DNA from: Clostridia bacterium
Lineage (GTDB): Bacteria; Bacillota_A; Clostridia; Oscillospirales; Acutalibacteraceae
NCBI GenBank assembly: GCA_017503305.1
Contig: JAFVTJ010000033.1
Coordinates: forward strand, 1 to 15,757
Direction: 5' to 3'
DNA length: 15,757 nt
Within the stretch, counting starts at the first letter, position 1, and the number at the start of each line of letters is the position of its first letter. The position numbers and the translations under genes are program-made. The notes under the pieces are model-generated. The model had not been told where the DNA came from. It did not search any database and was given only the letters and a program-made list of their open reading frames with translations. Below, piece after piece: positions 1 through 7,364 of this stretch.

Positions 1-894
1 CTTATTGAAGACGAGAAGGCGGACGAGATTATTGTAACTATCAGAAAGCTTTTAAAAAGCTTTAAACTTCGTGCCTTTAATGACGTTACAATGAAGGGCT
101 TTTTGCGCCACGTTCTTATAAAGCGTGGTTTTTCGAGTGGTGAGATTATGATCGTTTTGGTAACGGCGATAATGGACTTTCCGAAGGAGCAAAAGTTTGT
201 AAACGCCTTGCTTTCACGTCACCCCGAAATCACTACAATTGTGCAAAACGTTAACAACAAGTTCACAAGCCTTATTTTAGGGGAACAAAGCCGTGTGCTT
301 TACGGTAGCGGTTATATTGAAGAAGATTTGTGCGGTTTCCGTTTTAGAATTTCGCCCAAAGCCTTTTACCAAATAAACCCTATACAGACCGAGGTTTTGT
401 ATAACAAAGCGCTCGAATTTGCAGGTCTTACAGGCGAAGAAAAGGTGCTTGATGCCTATTGCGGTACGGGTACTATTGGTATTATTGCATCCCCGAAAGC
501 CGCCAAGGTGGTGGGTGTTGAGCTTAATGCCGATGCCGTAAAGGACGCTAAGGTCAATGCCGAGCTTAACGGTGTTAAGAATATCGAATTTTTCGAAGAT
601 GATGCAGGCAAATTTATGGTTAAAGCCGCCCGTAAGGGTGAAAATTTTGACCTTGTAATAATGGACCCGCCAAGAGCGGGCGCTAGCCTTGAATTTTTGC
701 GTTGTTTATGTGAACTTGCACCCGAAAGGATTGTTTATGTTTCCTGTAATCCCGAAACCTTGGCGCGAGATTTGTCATTCCTTACACGCAAGGGATATAA
801 GGTGCGAAAAATTCAACCTGTTGATATGTTCCCACATACCGAGCATGTGGAGAGTGTAGTGCTTTTGACGCGAATAAGTGTAAATCAAAGCTAA
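1..894 (+). CDS. rlmD: 23S rRNA (uracil-5-)-methyltransferase, RlmD/RlmCD type, 5' end outside window
   Basis: The frame is open from base 1, so this is the C-terminal 297 residues of a longer gene; the ATG at 91 is internal. Seen: an AdoMet-binding motif (LDAYCGTGTIG, visible residues about 150-160), the DPPRAG motif (about 222-227), and the catalytic cysteine in YVSCNPETLARD (Cys249, codon 745-747) followed by a C-terminal HTEHVE motif. These are hallmarks of the TrmA/RumA family, which adds a methyl to C5 of uridine using a covalent cysteine intermediate. In Firmicutes the single paralogue RlmCD methylates two 23S uridines; which site applies here cannot be told. The N-terminal TRAM and any Fe-S cysteines lie upstream. 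The gene ends with TAA just before a hairpin repeat and converges on rny. Family assignment is very secure; exact target is inferred. Confidence 0.93.
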   Translation, partial: LIEDEKADEIIVTIRKLLKSFKLRAFNDVTMKGFLRHVLIKRGFSSGEIMIVLVTAIMDFPKEQKFVNALLSRHPEITTIVQNVNNKFTSLILGEQSRVLYGSGYIEEDLCGFRFRISPKAFYQINPIQTEVLYNKALEFAGLTGEEKVLDAYCGTGTIGIIASPKAAKVVGVELNADAVKDAKVNAELNGVKNIEFFEDDAGKFMVKAARKGENFDLVIMDPPRAGASLEFLRCLCELAPERIVYVSCNPETLARDLSFLTRKGYKVRKIQPVDMFPHTEHVESVVLLTRISVNQS

Positions 895-902
895 ATGATT
901 GT

Positions 903-979
903 TTGTAGGGGCAGGCGCCTTCGACTGCCCGAAACAAAATTTAGATTTAACGGGACGTCGAGGGCGCCGTCCCCTACAA
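903..979. repeat. BIME-like inverted repeat made of two hairpin units
   Basis: Two 29-nt arms (903-931 and 951-979) are inverted copies of each other, 24 of 29 positions identical, separated by a 19-nt AT-rich spacer. Each arm also folds on itself: GGGCAG (909-914) with CTGCCC (925-930), and GGGACG (952-957) with CGTCCC (968-973). Four of the five differences between arms fall at paired positions and keep pairing within each arm. The element is far more GC-rich than its surroundings. This resembles a pair of REP units (a BIME) or a small MITE, sitting just past the stop of the methyltransferase gene. Copy number elsewhere in the genome is unknown. Confidence 0.75.
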
Positions 980-1005
980 TATGTCTATATTTGATGGTAA
1001 AAATA

Positions 1006-1037
1006 AAACCCTTGCGGGATAAATCCTGCAAGGGTTT
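1006..1037. terminator. Bidirectional Rho-independent terminator between rlmD and rny
   Basis: AAACCCTTGC (1006-1015) pairs with GCAAGGGTTT (1028-1037), extended inward by a G-T and two G-C pairs, leaving a six-base loop. On the - strand it is followed by TATTTTT (1005-999) and lies 10 nt past the rny stop. On the + strand it is followed, after AGTG, by five T (1042-1046). It can therefore end transcripts of both convergent genes; the - strand tail is the stronger. Confidence 0.88.
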
Positions 1038-1047
1038 AGTGTTTTTA

Positions 1048-2592
1048 TTATTTTGCGTAGTCAACGGCGCGGCTTTCGCGGATAACGTTAACCTTGATTT
1101 GACCGGGGTATTCGAGTTCGTTCTCAATACGTTCGGCAATTTGATGTGACATAAGAATCATTTGGTCTTCAGACACAACCTCGGGCTTAACGATAATGCG
1201 AACCTCGCGGCCTGCTTGAATTGCAAACGAGCCTTCAACACCGTTAAAGGAATTGGCGATTTCCTCCAACTTTTCAAGACGTTTAATATAGCTTTCAATA
1301 TTTTCGCGTCGGGCCCCCGGACGGGCTGCTGAAATGGCATCGGCTGCTTGAACAATGCAAGCGATAAGAGTTTTTGCTTCAACTTCGCCGTGGTGAGCGT
1401 GAATAGCGTGAACAACGGTTTCGCTTTCACGGTATTTTTTAGCAACGTCAACACCCAACTGAATGTGGGTACCTTCTTGCTCGTGGTCAAGCGCTTTACC
1501 AATATCGTGAAGCAAGCCCGCACGCTTAGCAAGGGTTATGTCGGCGCCAAGCTCGGCAGCGAGAAGTCCTGAAAGGTGGCAAACTTCAAGTGAGTGGTTA
1601 AGCACGTTTTGACCAAAGCTTGTGCGGTAACGAAGCTTACCGAGTAATTTAACAAGCTCGGGATGGATATTAGCAACACCTGCATCAATAACGGCGCGTT
1701 CGCCGGTTTCTTTAATGGTGGTGTTAACTTCGCTTGTAGCTTTTGCAACGGTTTCTTCAATTCTTGCCGGGTGAATACGACCGTCAACAATAAGTTTTTC
1801 AAGGGACACACGCGCAATTTCGCGTCTTACGGGGTCAAAGCTTGAAAGGGTAATAGCTTCGGGTGTGTCATCAATAATAAGGTCAACACCTGTAGCGGTT
1901 TCAAGCGCTCTGATGTTTCTACCCTCACGACCGATGATTCTACCCTTCATTTCGTCGTTGGGGAGTGCCACAACAGAAACGGTTAAATCAGCCGAATGGT
2001 CGGCAGCGCAACGTTGAATAGCATGACCGATAATGTCTTTGGCAATACGGTCGCATTCGTCGTTGGTTTGGTTCTTAAATTCCATAATTTTTACGGCTTT
2101 TTGATGGGTTAATTCATCGTCTAAAAGCTGTAAAAGGTGGGTTTTTGCTTGTTCCTTTGTAAAGCCTGAGATTTTTTCGAGTAAATCCATCTGGCTTTGC
2201 TTAAGTCTGTCACATTCCTCTAGCTTTGCATCGATTTCCTTTGTGCGAAGAGCAAGCTTTTCCTCTTTTGCTTCAAGGTTGTCTATCTTGCGGTCAAGAG
2301 TTTCTTCCTTTTGTTGAAGCCTGTGCTCTTGACGTTGTACTTCGGAACGGCGTTCGCGCAGGTCCTTCTCGGTTTCCTGACGCATGGTGTGAATTTCGTC
2401 TTTTGCTTCTAATAAAGCTTCTTTTTTCTTTTGTTCAGCAGTTTTCATGGCGTCGTTTAAGATGCGTCTTGCTTCGTCTTCAGCAGAGCCTATTGTGGCT
2501 TCGGCCGACTTACGGCGAAATGCCCAACCGAGAGCAAAGCCCAAAACGGCAAGCACAACAGCAACGACACCCATAATGATGTATGGTTGCAC
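1048..2592 (-). CDS. rny: Ribonuclease Y
   Basis: 514 residues, full length for RNase Y, the membrane-anchored endoribonuclease that starts mRNA decay in many Firmicutes. Seen in order: an N-terminal membrane helix (about 4-24) followed by RRK; a long charged coiled coil (about 35-160) including [13 protein letters not shown]; a KH domain with [10 protein letters not shown] (217-226); and an HD phosphohydrolase domain with LLHDIGK (His362/Asp363), a downstream HAHHG (398-402) and Asp418 as likely metal ligands. The start is GTG at 2592-2590, chosen because AGGAGGT lies 8 nt upstream and because it places the membrane helix at the extreme N-terminus as in known RNase Y. It is monocistronic, divergent from the lipoprotein gene, with its own strong promoter about 150 nt upstream and a shared terminator downstream. 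Identity is certain. Confidence 0.98.
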   Translation of the reverse strand: MQPYIIMGVVAVVLAVLGFALGWAFRRKSAEATIGSAEDEARRILNDAMKTAEQKKKEALLEAKDEIHTMRQETEKDLRERRSEVQRQEHRLQQKEETLDRKIDNLEAKEEKLALRTKEIDAKLEECDRLKQSQMDLLEKISGFTKEQAKTHLLQLLDDELTHQKAVKIMEFKNQTNDECDRIAKDIIGHAIQRCAADHSADLTVSVVALPNDEMKGRIIGREGRNIRALETATGVDLIIDDTPEAITLSSFDPVRREIARVSLEKLIVDGRIHPARIEETVAKATSEVNTTIKETGERAVIDAGVANIHPELVKLLGKLRYRTSFGQNVLNHSLEVCHLSGLLAAELGADITLAKRAGLLHDIGKALDHEQEGTHIQLGVDVAKKYRESETVVHAIHAHHGEVEAKTLIACIVQAADAISAARPGARRENIESYIKRLEKLEEIANSFNGVEGSFAIQAGREVRIIVKPEVVSEDQMILMSHQIAERIENELEYPGQIKVNVIRESRAVDYAK

Positions 2593-2600
2593 TGAAATGC

Positions 2601-2607
2601 ACCTCCT
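2601..2607 (-). promoter_or_regulatory. Ribosome binding site of rny, fixing a GTG start
   Basis: On the - strand AGGAGGT is followed by 8 nt and then GTG (2592-2590). The first in-frame ATG is six codons further on and would lie 26 nt from this site. Confidence 0.85.
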
Positions 2608-2638
2608 ATATAATTAAACACGGATTTTTCTTAAAAGA

Positions 2639-2662
2639 CGGGAGCCGTGCGTTTACCTCCCG
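2639..2662 (-). promoter_or_regulatory. Hairpin with short T-run in the rny leader, possible attenuator
   Basis: Read on the - strand, CGGGAG (2662-2657) and CTCCCG (2644-2639) form a 6-bp GC-rich stem with a 12-nt loop, directly followed by TCTTTT (2638-2633). It lies inside the transcribed leader, roughly 80 nt after the predicted rny start point and about 45 nt before the start codon. The form is that of a weak intrinsic terminator or a stabilising/processing hairpin. Function is inferred; no competing antiterminator stem was identified. Confidence 0.35.
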
Positions 2663-2746
2663 GAATATAATTACTTTGAGTCAATGCAGTCGCCAAACAA
2701 CACAAAACAAAGTTAAAACCTAATTATTAAAGGCACTATTCAATTC

Positions 2747-2775
2747 ATTCTACCATTTTCACAAGCAGATGTCAA
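2747..2775 (-). promoter_or_regulatory. Sigma-A promoter of rny
   Basis: On the - strand a perfect TTGACA (2775-2770) is followed by 17 nt and TAGAAT (2752-2747), five of six matches to the -10 consensus. The start point should be near 2740, giving a leader of about 148 nt before the GTG of rny. Confidence 0.88.
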
Positions 2776-2823
2776 GAAAAGGTGAACTTTTTATTAATTT
2801 AATACATTTTAATAATAAATATC

Positions 2824-2852
2824 TTTATTTTTTAAAATATATATGTTATAAT
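2824..2852 (+). promoter_or_regulatory. Extended -10 promoter for the rightward operon
   Basis: TGTTATAAT (2844-2852) is a consensus extended -10 element (TGn plus TATAAT). The -35 region 17 nt upstream (TTTATT, 2824-2829) is weak, which fits an extended -10 promoter. Transcription should begin near 2858-2860, about 32 nt before the TTG start of the lipoprotein. This is the only convincing promoter seen for the whole + strand run to the right edge. Confidence 0.78.
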
Positions 2853-2875
2853 CTATTATGTATGAGTATATACCG

Positions 2876-2882
2876 AAAGGAG
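2876..2882 (+). promoter_or_regulatory. Ribosome binding site that fixes a TTG start for the lipoprotein
   Basis: AAAGGAG followed by 8 nt and TTG at 2891. The upstream in-frame ATG at 2858 falls at the predicted transcription start and cannot have a ribosome binding site, so it is not the start. Confidence 0.82.
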
Positions 2883-2890
2883 TGGCATTT

Positions 2891-4213
2891 TTGCTTAAAA
2901 AGTTACTGTTGGCTTTGCTTTGCGTAGCAATGATTTTTGCTATGTGCGGATGTGATTTTTTCACAACCGATATTGCCGAGCTTTTGTCTCCACCTTCGCT
3001 TTCGGGCGACTTGAAACAAATTCAAAATGCCATTAGTCAAAGCGCGGGTCGCAACTATAAATTTGAATATCCTCAAACGGGTGAATATCATTCGGCGGTG
3101 GTGCAAAAGGACGTAAACGGTGACAAAAAGAACGAAGCCTTTGCTTTTTACAGCACCTTCAACGACGACGTTGAAACAATGAGTATAAACGTGGTTTGCA
3201 AAAATGAAGACGGCTGGAAGTCCTTTGGCGAGCAATCCATTGTGGCTTCGGGCGTACACAGGGTGGATTTTTGTGATTTGGACCGCGACGGTATAAGTGA
3301 AATTTTAGTAGGCTGGCAAATTTACGGCGCAAGCGAAATGCAGCTGGCGGTTTACAGCTTTAAGGACAACGTTTTAACCCAACGCATGCTTACAAGGTAT
3401 AACCATTTTGTTACTTGCAACCTTAACGGCAACAAAGCAGACGAAATTTTAGTAGTTGATATGGATACTAAAAATTCGCGCAACACGGCAAGCCTTTACG
3501 AGCTTGAGCCAAACGGTGTTGTGCAAATAGGCCGCTGCGAGCTTGATAGCAAGGTGCAAACAATAGGCCACCCCATTGTAGAGGAGCTTTCCTCCGGCAA
3601 GAGTGCGGTTTATATTGATTCGGTTAAGGGTATTGGCGCTATAACCGAAGTGCTTGTTTACCAAAAGGGCAAGCTTTTAAACCCCTTGTTTGATGACCAA
3701 ACTAAAGAAACCTCCCTAACCTTGCGTTCGGCAAGCTTTAAAGTTAAGGATTTTAATAACGACGGTATTTTGGAAATACCTGTGCAGTTGAACGTGCCAT
3801 CGGTTTCAAAGAGTGAGGTTGCCGAAAAGCTTTACCTTACAAACTGGTGTTCCTTCAATGGCGAAATTTTGACCACACAGGTCACCTCAATGATAAACGT
3901 GCTTGACGGGTATTATTACAATTTGCCTGCAAAATGGGTTGGCAAAATTGCAATTTTAAAGGATACCTACAACCGTATAAGAGAAATTTACAGCTATGAC
4001 ACCGAAGAAATGAAGGTTGGCGACAGTCTTATTTATTTTAGAGCAATATCTAAAAAAGATTGGGCCAACGGTATATACGCCCCGCTTAATATGATAAAGG
4101 TTGGCGAAACCGAAGAAACGGTAATAGCCTGCCGATTATCTAAAACCGCAAAGGAATCGGGCGTTACTATTGAAAAAATTATTGAAGATTTAGGATTATT
4201 TACACAGGAGTGA
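2891..4213 (+). CDS. Putative lipoprotein with FG-GAP/VCBS-like repeats, upstream of a two-component system
   Basis: 440 residues from the TTG at 2891. The N-terminus is a typical lipoprotein signal: KK at 3-4, a hydrophobic stretch, then MCGC with Cys21 as the probable lipidated residue (the -3 Met is not the commonest lipobox residue). The mature part has four spaced acidic turns: DVNGDKKNE (74-82), DLDRDGISEI (129-138), NLNGNKADEI (177-186) and DFNNDGILEI (287-296). They resemble the calcium-binding loops of FG-GAP/VCBS beta-propeller repeats. No enzyme motif is seen. The gene stops 5 nt before the response-regulator start, so the two are probably translationally coupled. A role as an outer-face sensor or accessory protein for the neighbouring kinase is inference from position only. 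I do not recognise a named gene. Confidence 0.85.
   Translation: MLKKLLLALLCVAMIFAMCGCDFFTTDIAELLSPPSLSGDLKQIQNAISQSAGRNYKFEYPQTGEYHSAVVQKDVNGDKKNEAFAFYSTFNDDVETMSINVVCKNEDGWKSFGEQSIVASGVHRVDFCDLDRDGISEILVGWQIYGASEMQLAVYSFKDNVLTQRMLTRYNHFVTCNLNGNKADEILVVDMDTKNSRNTASLYELEPNGVVQIGRCELDSKVQTIGHPIVEELSSGKSAVYIDSVKGIGAITEVLVYQKGKLLNPLFDDQTKETSLTLRSASFKVKDFNNDGILEIPVQLNVPSVSKSEVAEKLYLTNWCSFNGEILTTQVTSMINVLDGYYYNLPAKWVGKIAILKDTYNRIREIYSYDTEEMKVGDSLIYFRAISKKDWANGIYAPLNMIKVGETEETVIACRLSKTAKESGVTIEKIIEDLGLFTQE
4206..4210 (+). promoter_or_regulatory. Ribosome binding site that fixes a TTG start for the response regulator
   Basis: AGGAG followed by 8 nt and TTG at 4219. The alternative GTG at 4210 overlaps this site itself and so is unlikely. 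The site lies within the last codons of the lipoprotein gene. Confidence 0.8.
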
Positions 4214-4218
4214 ATGCA

Positions 4219-4923
4219 TTGAAACGTATTTTAATTGCCGAAGATGAAGTGGCTATAAGAGAATTTGAAGCCATAAACTTAAAAAGGGTTGGCTACACCG
4301 TTATTGAAGCGGGCTCGGGCGAAGAGGCGCTTGATATTTTTGATAATGATCCCGAAGGCTTTGATATTGCGCTTTTGGATATTTCTATGCCGGGAATGGA
4401 TGGCTTTACCTTGTGTAAGGAGCTTCGCAAAAGAAGTGAAACCTTGGGTATTATTATGCTTACCGCCCGCACACAGGAAATGGATAAAATAAGCGGTCTT
4501 ATGCTCGGCGCGGATGATTATATTACAAAACCCTTTAGTCCTACCGAGCTTTTGGCTCGCGTGGATTCGCTTTACCGCAGGGTTGAAATGTATGCACCAA
4601 AGAATGCGCCGGCGGTTAGCGATGATATAACCTTGGGTGAGTTTACCCTTAATTTGAGAAAGAGAACCTTGCTTAAAAACGGCGAGAATATTGAGCTTAC
4701 GCAGGTAGAATTCCAAATGATTGAATATTTCTTCACAAACCCCGATACCGCCCTTGGCCGAACCGATATTTTAACCAAGGTTTGGGGCAGTAATTACTTT
4801 GGTGAAGAAAAAATAGTTGACGTTAATGTGCGCCGCCTTCGTATGAAGATTGAAGACGACCCTTCAGTACCCAAGCGTCTTATGACAGTATGGGGTATGG
4901 GCTATAAGTGGAGCACAAGATAA
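4219..4923 (+). CDS. OmpR/PhoB-family response regulator
   Basis: 234 residues from the TTG at 4219, giving the normal N-terminus MKRILIAEDE. Receiver domain (about 2-118): acidic pair Glu8/Asp9, phosphoacceptor Asp54 in LLDISMPGMDG, switch Thr82 in MLTAR and Lys104 in TKPF. The C-terminal winged helix (about 132-232) contains ELTQVEFQMIEYF and the VDVNVRRLRMKIEDD recognition-helix region, ending in a GMGYKW wing, typical of OmpR/PhoB regulators that bind direct repeats. It follows the lipoprotein with a 5-nt gap and precedes the histidine kinase by 34 nt, so the pair is presumably cognate. Which genes it controls is unknown; no repeated operator was recognised at the operon promoter. Confidence 0.95.
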   Translation: MKRILIAEDEVAIREFEAINLKRVGYTVIEAGSGEEALDIFDNDPEGFDIALLDISMPGMDGFTLCKELRKRSETLGIIMLTARTQEMDKISGLMLGADDYITKPFSPTELLARVDSLYRRVEMYAPKNAPAVSDDITLGEFTLNLRKRTLLKNGENIELTQVEFQMIEYFFTNPDTALGRTDILTKVWGSNYFGEEKIVDVNVRRLRMKIEDDPSVPKRLMTVWGMGYKWSTR

Positions 4924-4942
4924 TAAAAGCTAAAATTTGCGG

Positions 4943-4949
4943 AAAGGAG
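4943..4949 (+). promoter_or_regulatory. Ribosome binding site that fixes a GTG start for the histidine kinase
   Basis: AAAGGAG followed by 8 nt and GTG at 4958. A TTG at 4937 in the same frame lies upstream of and overlaps the site region and is rejected. Confidence 0.82.
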
Positions 4950-4957
4950 AGGTTGCC

Positions 4958-6409
4958 GTGAATCTGGATATAAAATTTAAAAGTATTACACACAAATGGT
5001 TTATTTACGTTTTTGTGGTAGTAGCATTGGCGGTTTGTATTGCGGCAATTGCTTTTTCTTCCCTTTATAGCTCCTTATACAACCAAAAAATTGAAAGTCT
5101 TTCGCTAGACTATGCCGATAGCTTTTCGGCATTGGCCAACACAAGTGAGTCAAACTTTAAGACCACCGCAATTACTATGGCGGCCGAATTTAAGTATAAG
5201 GATAAAATTGAAGTTCAGGTAATTGATAAAAACGGTAACGTTTTCATTTCAACCACAGGCTTCCCCGTGAATGTTGTAGATATGCCCGACTATATAAAGG
5301 CTAAGGAAAGCGGCAAATATCAGGTTTATAGGGGAAAAAGTGGTAGCAGAGAGCCTATTATGGCTGGCACCACAATGATTTATAACCAAAACGGCGAGGA
5401 AATGGGCGCTTATAGATGGATTACCTCTATGACACGAGCCAACAGGCTTATGCGCTACGTTACGGCTATTATTATAATAATTTGCGTTATAATTTTGTTT
5501 ATTGCCGGTTTTACGGGACTGTTTTTTATAAAATCAATTGTAAACCCCATACGCGACGTTAGTAATATGGCGCGAACCATTGCAATGGGTAATTTTGATT
5601 CACGTATTGAGCTTGAACGTGATGACGAAATAGGCGAGCTTTGCGACGCGATTAACTATATGGCGTCAGAGCTTTCAGCTTCGGAAAATATTAAGAATGA
5701 TTTTATTTCCTCGGTTTCACACGAGCTTAGAACCCCGCTTACTGCCATTCGCGGTTGGGGCGAAACGGCTAAAATGTCGTTAGGGGCCGATGAAGAGCTT
5801 GTGCAAAGAGGTCTTGACGTGGTACTTAGCGAAGCTGATCGTCTTTCAAGCCTTGTGGAAGAGCTGCTTGATTTTTCACGTATGCAAACAGGTAGACTTA
5901 GTCTTGTTTCACAGCCCACCAACGTTTCACTAATTTTGCGTGAATCGGTGGATATGTATGAAGAGCTTGCCAAAAAGCAGGAAATTGATTTGGTTTTAAG
6001 TCTGCCCGAGACTGATATTACGGTAATGGGTGACAATAACCGCTTAAAGCAGGTGTTTATAAATATTATTGACAACGCAGTAAAATATACCGAAAAGAGC
6101 GGCCAAGTGCTTGTGGATTTGAGTGTTGAGGAAGCCTGTGTGCGTATTTCGGTTGAGGATACGGGTGTGGGCATTCCCGCTGAGGATATTGCCCGTGTTA
6201 AAGAAAAGTTTTATAAGGCTAACAAAAAGGTGCGCGGTTCGGGTATTGGTCTTGCTGTGGCCGATGAAATTATAAAACAACACGATGGTCTTTTGTTTAT
6301 TGAAAGTACCGAAAACGTTGGCACAACCGTTACGGTTGTATTGCCTATTTTTGAAGAAATTTTAGAAGTTACAAACGAAGAAGGAGCAGAAGAAGTAGAA
6401 AATGGCTAA
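4958..6409 (+). CDS. Membrane sensor histidine kinase, HAMP-HisKA-HATPase
   Basis: 483 residues from GTG. Layout: membrane helix 1 (about 14-37); an outside domain of about 125 residues (about 40-163) with IEVQVIDKNGNVFIST, the look of a Cache/PAS-like sensor fold; helix 2 (about 166-191); HAMP (about 190-243); HisKA with His255 in SSVSHELRTPL; HATPase_c with N-box Asn369/Asn373 in QVFINIIDNAVKYT, G1 DTGVGI (401-406) and G2 GSGIGL (427-432). It autophosphorylates His255 and should pass phosphate to the upstream regulator's Asp54. The tail after about 467 is acidic and low in complexity (EEGAEEVENG). All catalytic residues are present. Its last 8 nt overlap the DUF1385 gene. The signal it senses is unknown; the neighbouring lipoprotein is a candidate partner. 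Confidence 0.95.
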   Translation: MNLDIKFKSITHKWFIYVFVVVALAVCIAAIAFSSLYSSLYNQKIESLSLDYADSFSALANTSESNFKTTAITMAAEFKYKDKIEVQVIDKNGNVFISTTGFPVNVVDMPDYIKAKESGKYQVYRGKSGSREPIMAGTTMIYNQNGEEMGAYRWITSMTRANRLMRYVTAIIIIICVIILFIAGFTGLFFIKSIVNPIRDVSNMARTIAMGNFDSRIELERDDEIGELCDAINYMASELSASENIKNDFISSVSHELRTPLTAIRGWGETAKMSLGADEELVQRGLDVVLSEADRLSSLVEELLDFSRMQTGRLSLVSQPTNVSLILRESVDMYEELAKKQEIDLVLSLPETDITVMGDNNRLKQVFINIIDNAVKYTEKSGQVLVDLSVEEACVRISVEDTGVGIPAEDIARVKEKFYKANKKVRGSGIGLAVADEIIKQHDGLLFIESTENVGTTVTVVLPIFEEILEVTNEEGAEEVENG

Positions 6410-7364
6410 AGCTAAATATACATCAATAGGCGGTCAAGCCTTAATTGAGGGCATTTTAATGAAAAGCCCCGAAAAAACAGCACTTTGTGTCCGCTTGCCT
6501 GACGGCAGTATTGACACTTCCTATATGAATGAGAAAAAGCTTGCACAAAAGTACAAGTTTTTCGGCCTTCCGATTATTCGCGGTGTGGTATCCTTTGTGG
6601 AAGCAATGCTTCAAGGCTACAAGGCACTTATGATTGCGGCCGATAAATCGGGCTTTACCGATTTTGAAGAAGAAGAAAAAAAGGACGAAAAAAAGGAAAG
6701 CGCATTGCTTAATGCGGTTATGTTTTTGGGCGGCGTTTTAGGCGTTGCTTTGGCGGTGGTGCTCTTTATGTACCTGCCTCGCCTTTTGGTTGACGGTATT
6801 GAATGGGTATTTTCCACAAAAATAGATTCAAAGCTATTAAGATCAGCAATTGAGCAGTTTATAAAGCTTACCGTTTTTGTGTGCTATATGTGGGCAGTTT
6901 CCTTTATGAAGGATATAAAACGTGTATTTATGTACCACGGTGCCGAGCATAAAACAATCTTTTGTTATGAAAAGGGCTTGCCGCTCACAGTAGAAAACGT
7001 GCGCGAACAAAAACGTTTCCACCCTCGTTGCGGCACATCCTTTATGATTTTGATGATACTTATAAGCGTTATCTTTTCAACCGTTATTCAAATGATTTTT
7101 CCCGTAGTTTATACTATTAAATGGCTTTGGGTTGTGGCAAAAATTTTAATGGTGCCACTCATTTGCGGTGTCGGCTTTGAGGTGCTTAAAATTTGCGGTA
7201 AATATGATAATGTTATAACCCGCATAATCTCTGCGCCTGGTCTTTGGTTGCAGAGGATTTCTACTAAAGAGCCTACCGATGATATGATGGAAATTGCTAT
7301 TGCGGCACTTAAAGCGTGTGAGCCCAGCGTGCCTGACGTGGAGCGTAACGATGACAATATTTGA
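6402..7364 (+). CDS. yqhQ: DUF1385 family (YqhQ-like) membrane protein
   Basis: 320 residues. Conserved blocks of DUF1385 are all visible: GGQALIEGILMKSP (10-23), YHGAEHKTIFCYE (178-190), RFHPRCGTSF (205-214) and PGLWLQRISTKEP (279-291). Hydrophobic segments lie at about 104-130, 153-169, 213-238 and 243-265, separated early by a charged linker (EEEEKKDEKKE, 89-99). His179/His183/His207 and Cys210 are candidate metal or catalytic residues by conservation, but no activity is established to my knowledge. AAGGAG at 6381 is rather far (15 nt) from the ATG, which overlaps the kinase gene by 8 nt, so coupling is likely. Its end overlaps prmC by 14 nt; DUF1385 next to prmC is common in Firmicutes. 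Family certain, function unknown. Confidence 0.93.
   Translation: MAKAKYTSIGGQALIEGILMKSPEKTALCVRLPDGSIDTSYMNEKKLAQKYKFFGLPIIRGVVSFVEAMLQGYKALMIAADKSGFTDFEEEEKKDEKKESALLNAVMFLGGVLGVALAVVLFMYLPRLLVDGIEWVFSTKIDSKLLRSAIEQFIKLTVFVCYMWAVSFMKDIKRVFMYHGAEHKTIFCYEKGLPLTVENVREQKRFHPRCGTSFMILMILISVIFSTVIQMIFPVVYTIKWLWVVAKILMVPLICGVGFEVLKICGKYDNVITRIISAPGLWLQRISTKEPTDDMMEIAIAALKACEPSVPDVERNDDNI

Noticed and set aside
895..1149. Small + strand frame of 84 codons running from the rlmD stop into rny
   Set aside because: It covers the inverted repeat and terminator and is antisense to the rny 3' end, with no ribosome binding site.
1158..2576. Several open frames of 60-124 codons on both strands inside rny
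   Set aside because: They are out-of-frame shadows of a strongly conserved gene.
2631..2684. A 17-codon leader peptide on the - strand (TTG start, MTQSNYIPGGKRTAPVF) spanning the rny leader hairpin
   Set aside because: No ribosome binding site precedes the TTG and the peptide has no run of a regulatory amino acid, so it is probably a chance open frame.
2791..2815. Inverted repeat TTATTAA/TTAATAA between the divergent promoters, as a possible operator
   Set aside because: Seven A/T-only base pairs in a very AT-rich stretch are expected by chance, and neither arm extends.
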